NCBI GenBank assembly: GCA_037501455.1
Contig: CM074864.1
Span: 31,832,001 to 31,896,000 of the forward strand
Direction: 5' to 3'
DNA: 64,000 bases
Origin: Lantana camara
Lineage: Eukaryota > Streptophyta > Magnoliopsida > Lamiales > Verbenaceae
Under the pieces are notes generated by a model. That model searched no databases, was not told the origin of the DNA, and saw only the letters and a program-made list of their open reading frames with translations. The translations under genes were made by a program, and so were the position numbers. The number at the start of each line of letters is the position of its first letter. The stretch's first letter is position 1. Positions 1-9,610 of this stretch are shown piece by piece.

Positions 1-70
1 ATTGGATGGATTGGATACATGAGTGTTTCCTAAGCATGATTGTGACTCCATTACATTGTGAGACGCAAAC
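1..70. other. Unassigned left flank
   Basis: Short AT-rich sequence before the first LTR. It may be part of a plus-oriented LTR resumed at 3481, but I could not match the two sides or find a target-site duplication. Confidence 0.3.
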
Positions 71-3000
71 TGTAGCACCCCGAACGCAGGGTCACCACAT
101 CCCCCGCACCTAAGCCCAATTCACATACGAGATGGAGAGCCCGTACATGCACCAAGCCTAGGCGAACGGAAGACAAACAAACACACTCCCTGGCTAGGCG
201 GAACTTAGACCCCAAGAACAAACTCAATCATGCATAAATACGGAAGCTAAAACGTGGCATATAAAAAAATTCAATAAAAACAATTAACGGGTTCAACTAA
301 CTCCGAGCACCTGTCCTAACCTGTCCCGAGTATAATATCCATTACATAATTATCATATTCGTATATTATACAACATATACATATCAAATATCATTCCTAT
401 ACAAAATCTAAATGTATGAAATGAAACCGACTAAACAAAACAAAAGACACGACAGACTCCACCTAGCTCGAACCTCCAAGCAAACCTGCAACTAAAACAT
501 AAGGAGGGAGGGGTCAGTCATAACTCGAGTGAGTGAGGGGCTACCCACACACGCTATACATATATAAGGAGCAAAGCACATTAATCACACACGGTTCATA
601 AACTCGGGGATAGTTTTTGCACACCAAAATTTGCCCGTGATACATATACATATATATAAGGATTCTTATCAAAACGAAACACAACTTAGCTTAACAAAAT
701 TCATACGTATCAAATCATAACGTAACATACTTATCATACCAAGTCTTATTAAAACATTTCATATCTTAACTTATACTTTCAAGAAGATCCATATTTTATC
801 TAAATTTTAAATCTATCCCCGTTTCATGAACTTTAACAAAGCATACCTACAAACACACATGCATAACTCGGCGGGTACGAGTACATAATCCCATCCTGGG
901 CTCCTCTAACTAGTCATAACATACCAAACATAACATAGCAAAATAAACATATCAAACAAACCTCCTTTCTCCGGTGATGGAAGGGTTGCGCGACCCTAAC
1001 CGTCCAGACAGTCGAGGGGAGTGCAAGCTACTCCAAACCCTCAGGATCTCCATCACTCACCAAACCTCCTGGTGAGATCAGGGGTAATCCGAATCAAACT
1101 GTGGAGATGTGCACAGGGGTCATAACCGGCGACCCCGTGGTCGTCCCAGGTCTCCCTTACCCACAACTCCGGGGCCCATCATTCCAAAACATATCACATC
1201 AGAGCATATCATATCAAAACCCGCTACTAATCATTTCATACGTAATAATACATTACCTACCATACCTTGCAACAACCACGCTTTACATACCTCTCCGTGT
1301 CAAATCATCAACATAATCCTTAGCTCGTGTCTTCCAGCTCATAAGAGACACACGGTTTGAAGCGTAATTGAGCAATACCAAATAGAACGAATCAAATCAA
1401 ATCAAGCATACATAGGCTTGTACATTGCTCATCATACTTGGAAACATATTTCAAATTTATAAATTCATATCTCGCACATATATACATATAGTAAAGGCCA
1501 TAGCTCGCATACAAAGAAAACGGGCACATATTATTGGGTTTAACTATAACCTCACCTCACCTCATACAAAACAGAGCTGATGACAAGCCCTTGATTCACC
1601 CCGAAATCAACAAAGCTGAGAAAACACCACCCCGGGTGTACCTGAACAAACTGGAGACAAAATATAAGACTTAGACTCAGGAATGAACCGCATAGACGCA
1701 CGGCGTATGCATAAGCACTTAAGAGATGCAAACACGTAAGCTAGGCTCATATTCAAATCAATATCATGTAAGAGGAATCATACCACACTCCGAATACTCA
1801 TTTAATATCATATAGCATGTTAAGAATAAGTTCATGTGTACAAACAACGCATAACACAAGGTGGGGATACATAACAAGGTGCATATGTGCTTTGTGCAAA
1901 TAATTCACATTACATAAGCAATATAAAATGCATATAAGAACAAGTGCATACACATAAACATGCTAAAAAAAGTCAGGAATAAGTTCGGAGGTGGGAGGAT
2001 ACAAGAAAAACGGAATAAGAACACAAAAAGGGGTTCCGAGTGAAATTGGGTCAAAGCTGACAGATTTCCAAAACGGATAAGCTGTACGAAAACAAGAATA
2101 TCTTGAGTTTCAGGAATGGGAATTGAGTTTTGTTTCATGGAAGTGAAACTAGACACATAGATATTTCAAATGGTATGTGCGTCAAATCTTGGTTCAAAGC
2201 GAGTCGAAAATGGTGTAGGTTTGAAGTTGAATGAGTGTAGACTCTCGTTGAAGTGGCGACACAAAATTAAAACGATTATATCTCACAATCTAGGAAATTT
2301 TGGGGTGATTCCAATTGGAGATTGTTCTAGACTCAATAAGGTTCAATATAACCAAAAATCAGCTCAATCCAAGGTCATAAGAGGGGGTACCCGGCCGGGG
2401 AAAAACAAGGCAGAAATTTACCCTGCCGGTGAGAGTAGTGCAGAAATCTTTCTGCACAAAAAGTACCCGCCCGGGTACTTTTTTGTACACAAAACTAACC
2501 GCCTGGGTAGTTCTTCAGGGCAGCAAAAATAGCATAAACATGGCTTAATACGGGAGAAAACCAAAAATGATCAAAACCACCTCAAAACTCATCCAAATGC
2601 AATGAAAATCAAGGTATAAGTTCATAAAAACATGCTCTACAACATAACTCAAACTTAAGGCATGAAACAAGCAAGAAACCAAGTTGCCAATTTCAACTTC
2701 CTCAAGCTCCATTAATGGAGTTGTATGCAATATTCACCCAACCACCAAAATTCCAATAATTATGCAACAAGGGAGCTCAAGAGAAGAACATACATCAAAT
2801 TTAGATCATATAATTCAAGTATGAAGGAAGAGATCAAATTTTCATACAAACCTACTATTCATCATCATCTTCAATAGCATGGATCCAAGCAAGAAAGATG
2901 GAATTCAATCGGGAAGAAACTACACACTCGAAGAGAGAAATTCAAATCTTACCTTGATTCTTCAATCGGATGGTCGGATGGAGCACAAGCTTGAGCCAAA

Positions 3001-3480
3001 GCTTGAATGGCCAAAGGGCTTTCTTCTCTTCCTCTCATGCCTTGTGTTGAACGATCTAAAATGGGGAGAGAAAGGGAGATATTTCCAGCCTTTAGGGGCT
3101 ATGACGGGTCTGTTCAAAAAGGATCCAGTCCGCTTGGATCAGATTTTAAAACGGTAGGGGTATCAAACTGCTTTAGAAAATTATAAGGTTAATTTCATCG
3201 AATCCGAATCATCGAAATGAACTCAATGACAAGGTTGGAATTCGCATTCGAATTCCCGAGCTCAAGTTAGCCACGAGGCTCTAAAACACCCTAATTAGAA
3301 TTAGGTCCCGAATTTGCAAATATTGGACGATTGAGTCCAAGTACATATAATTAAATTCTAATACACACATAACTAAAATAAATTGCAAATTGACACATAA
3401 GGCATGCGAATCACATAATTACTGAATTAAACTCTCCCGAGACATCGTACCTGGATTACCGAGAAGGCGGGGTGTCGTAC
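71..3480 (-). mobile_element. LTR D1 (probably a solo LTR), Ty3/gypsy family
   Basis: Begins TGTAGCACCCC at 71, then the 'CACATCCCCCGCAC' block found at the start of every minus-oriented LTR here, and ends near 3475-3481 in GGCGGGGTGTCGTACA, a mutated version of the usual GGGTGTCACA end. It matches the D2 LTR pieces at 42212-52520 segment by segment, and its last ~370 bp match 55083-55473. No internal region, PBS or PPT adjoins it, so a solo LTR is likeliest. I found no target-site duplication. The small ORFs inside are not conserved between copies and are not genes. Confidence 0.75.
2438..2483. repeat. Paired hairpins in LTR D1
   Basis: Two adjacent perfect inverted repeats: GTGCAGAAA/TTTCTGCAC (2438-2446 with 2449-2457) and a 12-bp stem AAAAAGTACCCG/CGGGTACTTTTT (2458-2469 with 2472-2483) around a 2-nt CC loop. 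CCCGGCCGGG lies just upstream near 2389. The other long LTRs have GC-rich palindromes at what looks like the matching place. Confidence 0.8.
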
Positions 3481-4147
3481 ATACATTTGCACGAATTTGA
3501 TTTGTATATGAATTTTGCCTACCTACTTGCATTCTTTAAATGCGTAAACATAAGTCGTGCGTCAATGTGGTTCATTTGGAGTCTAAGCTTTGTGTTTTGT
3601 CTTCAGTTGGTTCAGGTGCACCCGGGGTGGTGTTTCGTGGTCCGTTCTGATTCTGGGGTGAATTATTTGTCCGGTTTTGGTTTCTTCAATATAAGGTGAG
3701 GTTTAGGTTTGTTTCTTTTAGTTAATGCGACCTACAACCTTATGTGTTTGTTTTCAAGCCCGCATACGAATATATACTATATGTATATTAAATATGTATC
3801 TTATGATATGTTATGATTTTTGTTAATTCGATTTGATATGGATCCTTCTGAAATTATACGTATGGGCGTATATAAGCTTAAAATGGTTTTGCAACGAGGC
3901 TATGCTCCAAACCGTGCGTCTTCATGCTAGCTACAGATTAGGATGACACGAAGAAGTACGAGTATAACATATGCTAAGTTACAAGGTATGGTATGCTCCG
4001 ATAAGGTACGTAAGTTTTGGTTATGTTTTGTTAAGTGTGTTTTGTAGCGAGTTTATCCCTGAAAGATGGGAGTCTGGTTTGTTTTGGTTTGTTGGGCCCC
4101 CGGAATTATGGGCTGGGAGCCCCGGTACGACAAGGGTCGTCGGGAGT
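3481..4147 (+). mobile_element. Plus-oriented LTR fragment
   Basis: Collinear with plus-oriented LTR sequence at 37740-38350 and with the reverse complement of 50900-51200: it contains the 'CAGGTGCACCCGGGGTGG' block, the GTGAGGTTTAGG stretch, 'GCAACGAGGCTATGCTCC' and the GGGCCCC...GACGAC segment. It stops abruptly at 4147, where another LTR end starts. Both of its own termini are missing. Confidence 0.6.
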
Positions 4148-4355
4148 TGTAACGCCCCGGTTCCGGATGAACAGGTAAGCACGCCACGTGTGAGTTTGAG
4201 CGTAGGTTTTATTTTATTTCTTTAAATTTATAATATTCGTACATGGCATCTCATAATTTTATAAAATTCATGAAACATCCTTTATGTGAATTATTTGATT
4301 TTATATCATTGAAAATATTATTTCATGACACGGAAAAATAATTGTTGCATGAAAC
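4148..4355 (+). mobile_element. 5' end of a plus-oriented LTR
   Basis: Begins TGTAACGCCCCGG, the start typical of plus-oriented LTRs here (compare 19295 and 42589), followed by the AGGTAAGCACG block and an AT-rich stretch. Homology changes to a minus-oriented LTR at about 4350, so only ~200 bp survive. Confidence 0.55.
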
Positions 4356-5441
4356 AAGGGGTTGGTGGCGGGTTTGCAAGGCCCATCCACCCATTCATTG
4401 ACCAAAAGGGGAACATGACTCCCCATATGGCACTCAGCATCCATTCCTCGCTAACTCCTAACGAGGTCCGGTTACGCCGTTCATTAATGAAACTAGTGTG
4501 AGGGATCGCCGTCAGCCCTTGCCTCCTCGGGTCACCACTCACACCAAGTCCCTGGGCCCCATTCTGTGCATTCATTCATTCATTTCTGGCCAAAACATTA
4601 GGTAGGATTCATAAAATAAGGCTTTACGTTGAAAACATTTACTCTTGAAAACGACTCTATATGTATATATTCATTTTGGACGAAAACTTTTCACGTTGAA
4701 GGGATACAGGGTCATTTATCTAATTAGAAGAGAAACCCACCTTAAACCAACAAAAGAGAGCACAAGAGCCTCACTGACCGGCCTCGTCTCCAACGGGATC
4801 AAAATCTGTGCAATAAAGGTGAAGTGAGACTCAAAATGACCAAATAGGACGGTCGACAATGTAATGATCATGATATGAATGAAGAAAAGATGCTATAATG
4901 TAATGAACACGTTCATGTGCACTATTAAAGTCTTAAAGACATATAAACGTTCAATTCATTCATTCAATGAAGCATTCATATTCAAACGAGTTCATATCCT
5001 TCACATTTCATGTCAAAGGAATTTAAATCATATAATCAAGTCATTCAATCATTCGTTCACTTTCATTCAAATTCATCAATTCCCATTTCCAAGCAAATTA
5101 ATTCAAGAATTCAAATAGGAGCATAGCACGTATTCAATCTTTCACAAAACGCTACTACATACATCATATTACATAATATAACATATTTCCAAATTTTGAC
5201 AACAAGAAGGAATCATATGATAGGGGAAATGAGTTACGGAAATCACAAACGACACAAAAACGCACATAAACGGCATTCAGTAAAAGCATGCCTAAATCTC
5301 ATCCCAATGTTATAAAATTAAACCACAATACTCCCAACACATAGCAAAACAAGTTCATAGTTCATCACAAATGAAGATAAAGGCATTAAAGAGGTGAAGC
5401 AATCAAAAATCGACAAGGAAAAGACAAGAGCTGCGCAGGGG

Positions 5442-5560
5442 GAGGGACACGCCCGTGTCCCTCAATTTGAATAGACTGAGACACGGGGGTGTCTCAGTAC
5501 AGACCTGCTAAAAGGGCATGACACGGGGGTGTCTCACATTTCAAAGCAAATGAGACACGG
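5442..5560. repeat. Palindrome cluster in LTR
   Basis: Four successive inverted repeats: GAGGGACACG/CGTGTCCCTC (5442-5451 with 5454-5463, CC loop), ACTGAGACAC/GTGTCTCAGT (5475-5484 with 5489-5498, GGGG loop), then two shorter GACAC-GGGG-GTGTC units near 5520 and 5555. GTACAGACC-like spacers recur between them. Confidence 0.8.
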
Positions 5561-6572
5561 GGGTGTCACGGTACAGACCCAAAAACGCAAACAAAGCTTA
5601 CCGGCAAAACAGACCCTAAACAAAATCAGTCCCAAAAGCATACCAAATGAACTCCAAATCTCATGAAAGATGATATACAACATATTTAGCATGTTAGGAG
5701 TATATTTCATTTAGAATTAAAAGGCCAAATCACACGTTAAGAGCACCGAAACCATGCAGCAAGCCTGGAGCGCCAAAACCGCATATATGAGCCCGATTGG
5801 TTCAATCATGCCATGATCAAGTACTTAGGGTCTGAATATGAAGCTGAAACTTTAGGGAAGGAATATTAACATGATAAGAAACTAATATACTCCATGTATA
5901 TGCAAATTTAAACGAATTGGAGCACATTAGAATGACCAACAAACCACAAAAATGTAACAGCAGCAGTCCAGTTCTGTCATGCATAAGAACAGGTCATGTA
6001 TTTCGGTTTTGGGGCTTAAAATGGATCCAAAGGCTTGCAATATGAATTCTAACATATAAAACAATGAGTGTACATCATCTCCATGAAATTTCACACGAAA
6101 TGAAGGCCATTAGATCAAGCAACAAGATATGATTCTACACAGCAGTCCAAAATAGGGGAGGCAGTTTTAATCTCTATGTTTGGAGCTCCATATCTCATAA
6201 TTTCATCAAAGGGTCTAAAGAGAAAATCATCCTAACATCTTATACTATCATTTAGGAAAAAATTGGCCAATAAAAAAGCTCATATAATCATTTATAAGCA
6301 AGGAAATCAGCTACACAGCTAGGTAGGTCATTAGAGCAAAAATCCCCAAAAAGTCCTATTCATGCTCTTAGCCCAAACCCTTATCAAATCTGATGCACAG
6401 CAAGTATTAAATGGATGAAATCATGTATAAAATAGTAGAGGATACATAAATATACATGCCTTCAAGATATGGAGAAGAAAGGAAGTGATTTGAGCTCAAA
6501 ATCACAAGGCCAAGGATTTTCTCTTTTCTTCTTCTCCTCTCCACTCTATCTCGATCTGCTGCAGAAAAATAA

Positions 6573-6586
6573 GGGGGGGGGGGGGG
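6573..6586 (+). repeat. G14 homopolymer
   Basis: Run of 14 G within the truncated LTR, following an A-rich stretch. Confidence 0.9.
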
Positions 6587-7225
6587 TTTGGCTCGGTTTT
6601 TTGCTGGTAAAAGGAGGAGAAAGGGGTTAACTCAAGTACACAAGTCATGGGTTAAAGTATGGTTAGGTTTAGGTTGGATTAAAGGGTCCCACCATGAAGA
6701 CTAGTCAACAAAAGGGTTTTTCTTGCACGAGTTGTTCATTACGGTTGGATTTTGGAGGTCTTAATGATCTCAAAAAGGTATGAGGCTTGTTCCATTGTCT
6801 CCAAATCGTCGATACAAAGGCAACGGAGGTGACAAAATTCGAATTTGAATCCTCGAGCTCAAGATATGTCGTCCGGAACCCAGGGCGCGCTAAAAGCGTT
6901 TTAAGCCCTATAAGTTCCGTCTCCAAAAACCGAAATCAAAACTAAATCAAACGAGCTTAAAATTACAATGTAAGCCTGTAAACACATTAATAACTCACAT
7001 AATTTAAGTATACCAAGTTGGCACAAAAATCGAAATGGAAAACGGAAATAAACAAATCAAAAACGGTTCGAAAAGGATTTAAACGTTTAAAACTTCAAAC
7101 CTAAAACTTAATATCATTATTCAAATATTCCAAATAATTAAAATTATCGCATGCTTAATAATTAAATGCACACTTAGTACACCCGTGACGTTGTACCTAG
7201 AAGATCGAAGAGTTGGGGCGTTACA

Positions 7226-8353
7226 TAAAGACACTTCCTCTCTCTTTCGAGAGTCATGATGATAAGTGTATTTAGGGGGGGGGGGGGGAACTACTATTGG
7301 AAAATTCTCTTGTAGTTCAGTTTACAACTTCCTTATGCCGGAGACTCAAAATGCCGACCGGAGTTGGAGTTGGGTATGGAAACTTAAATGCCCCCAAAAG
7401 ATAAAATTTTTCTTTTAGCTCATCACTCATAACAGCTTACTCACCAATGCACTCAGTCACGACAGGCATTTCGGAGTAGTGAAATGCGCACTCGATGCTG
7501 GGATGATCGTGAGAGCATAGAGCATCTGTTAAGAAGATGGATAAAAGCTGAATAGATTTGGAAAAGGATTATCAGGCCCGACGATTCGGTGTTATTCAAA
7601 GATACTAGAGGGCCTACTAGGATTGAGAAGTTAATCAAGAAAGCCATCCATAATGACCTTATCCCAGATTGCCTTTGGTGGATCATATTTGCAACTGGTC
7701 TCTGGTGCATCTGGAAGTCCAGAAACAAATGGGAATACCAACATGTGGAGGAGCCAACAACGATTACCATCATCATGATCAAAAATTTTGCGGCTGATCT
7801 CTTCATGGGGTGGATCAGCTCCCCCAAACTCCACAAGCACAATGATAGAACCCAAAAATAGGCTAAGCCGGCTGCGGGTTGGGTCAAACTCAACTGCGAT
7901 GGAAGTTTTTTCCAGCACCTGGCGTCGGCGGCAGCAGGTGGTGTAATCCGAGATGAGGAAGGAAACTGGATAGTGGGCTACACGATGAAGGTTGGTGGTA
8001 CCTCCATCAGCACTCCATAACTTTTGGGGCTTCGGACGGGGTTGTCTGTTGCTTGTGAGAGAAGATTCTCACGTATCGAGGTGGAAACAGATTCGGAAGT
8101 GGTGACGAATTGGGTTTTGAACGAAGAAGTGACTGATCACCCGCTACAGGATGTCATTTTGGACTGTCGCAGGCTCCTACACAACCCTTGGGATGCAATG
8201 CTTCGATATATCCCGCGAGAAAGGAATCCAATGTCTGATGCTCTGGCTAAGAAGGGTCGTTTCGCGCAAGACGGTTTCGTTGTTTGGGATGCTCCGCCTA
8301 TGGCGGTGTTAGTTTAGCTGCTTTAGCGCTGTCTTGTTAGGACAAAAAAAAAA
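7226..8353 (+). pseudogene. 5'-truncated LINE (L1/RTE-like), 3' end with RNase H
   Basis: Only the tail of ORF2 survives. About 7320-7600 reads as a decayed zinc-binding RT-associated domain (W-x-W-V-W-K-L-K-C-P motif near 7370). From 7589 to 8317 a single frame gives a linker and then a plant RVT_3-type RNase H domain: LNCDGSF near 7890, ETDSEVV near 8090, RERNPMSDALAK near 8220. The frame is broken by TAG (7859-7861) and TAA (8018-8020), and the segment around the second stop has lost the expected acidic residue. A poly-A run (8344-8353) ends the element. A G14 run lies at 7275-7288. The enzyme would remove RNA from RNA/DNA hybrids in target-primed reverse transcription. The copy is dead. 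The left edge abuts an LTR end, so the true insertion boundary is uncertain. Confidence 0.8.
7275..7288 (+). repeat. G14 homopolymer in the LINE
   Basis: A second 14-G run, within the decayed ORF2 upstream of the zinc-binding region. Confidence 0.9.
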
Positions 8354-9272
8354 GTGTTAGAGAGTATTTCTATTATTGTAATAGATAGGGGATCGTTTTA
8401 TTTCTAATTCCCTTATGTGATTTAAACTGTTTTATGTGGCATCTATGTTAGAACTTGTGATTGTGGAGTGGCTCCCACATATCACGCATAAGTTAGGTAG
8501 AATCCATGATCATCACATGTTAGTATCATGCTAGGACATGTTATCTGCTATGTGTTTGTGTGAAATGCATTTAAGTTGTACTTGCATTAATCAAGACTAA
8601 TTAAAATGGATAACATATATGTTGGTGAGGTCAAAACGGACAAATCTCCTCTTAAATCAAAAATTCCCATTAAATATTAAGCTAATTTTCGAAAAATGGG
8701 TATTTAATTTGAGGTGTAAACTTTGAATTAAATTCCTGGCATTCTATTAATAGGATTTAAGTTTAATAGAGGAAGCTAGTTACTATCCATGAGTCGTGGG
8801 GTAACTATGTGAAATCTATTAGTTCTTAGGTCAATTTTGGGGAGGGCGATGTCCGCGAGTCGTGGGTCGTTTGAACTAAGTTTTGATCTTGATCTTATGA
8901 TTGATGGGTCTAGCTTAACGCCTAAGTAAATATGGATGTCGCACGAGTCGTGGGTCCATATTGAAAGATAGGTGATGCAAAAACATTACTAAGAATTCCA
9001 CAGTGTTGGAATTGGTAAGTTGTACCTACCATAGGCTTTATTAAGAATGTCCGCGAGTCCTGGGTTTGAGATAAAGTGCTTAGGATCTTAGTACCCATTG
9101 GGATAATAAATATCCTCTAAGATCTTTGGGAATTATAGATCTTCTAAAAATAGTGGGAGCTACATAGATTAAAGACCTAATCTCATGTATATAGTTATTA
9201 TTCAGCATGCTCACTTAGTTCTTTGTCTTTCCATTTAGGTCGTAGATTCTGTGATTCTTTACGTGTTTTGAA
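8354..9272 (+). mobile_element. Ty1/copia 5' leader or LTR remnant
   Basis: AT-rich non-coding sequence directly upstream of a copia-like gag start. It has four copies of an 11-mer, GAGTCGTGGGT or one-base variants, at 8791, 8857, 8945 and 9055. I could not define LTR ends or a PBS. Assignment rests on the gag at 9273. Confidence 0.5.
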
Positions 9273-9377
9273 ATGGCAACCAAAAACCCTCTAGTATCGA
9301 TCCTCGAGTCAAATAAGTTAACTAGTCCCAACTATTCTGATTGGCTTAGGAATCTAAATATCGTTTTAGATTCCGAG
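9273..9377 (+). pseudogene. Ty1/copia gag N-terminal fragment
   Basis: From ATG 9273 the frame reads M-A-T-K-N-P then SILESNKLTSPNYSDWLRNL and IVLDSEK, the characteristic N-terminus of plant copia Gag (tryptophan plus LRNL core). Recognisable homology ends at about 9377, where sequence belonging to the next element begins; the frame itself runs to a stop near 9443. The rest of gag and all of pol are absent, so this is a truncated copy. Confidence 0.65.
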
Positions 9378-9610
9378 AAGAGAACTAGCTTATTACTTGA
9401 AATCTTAACATCACAAGATTTTGATAAAACAAGCATAAAGTAAGAATTCATGGAATAAACAAAAAGTAAAAGACACCAAGTCATGAAAAGGAAATCTTCA
9501 TTAATAAGGGTAAAGACTACAAGGCTACAAAACAAGGGCACCGTGGCCCTTGGGAATTACTAGAAAGCAAAAGATACAGGGGAAATTTTCTTAAAGGATA
9601 GAAGGGAATT

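Larger units (their letters stand above)
4356..7225 (-). mobile_element. Truncated minus-oriented LTR
   Basis: Matches the solo LTR at 46795-50624 from its ~47590 point on: the same GGTGG...GCTTGCAAG block, the 'CTCAGC(A/T)(T/C)CCATTCCTCGCTAA' block, a hairpin cluster (5442-5560), the 'GAATCCTCGAGCTCAAGATATG' region and the terminal GGGGCGTTACA at 7225. The first ~800 bp of the LTR are missing. No internal sequence or target duplication follows; LINE sequence begins at 7226. Confidence 0.6.

Noticed and set aside
7453..7893. 146-codon minus-strand ORF
   Set aside because: Antisense to the LINE zinc-binding and linker region, which has recognisable domain motifs on the plus strand.
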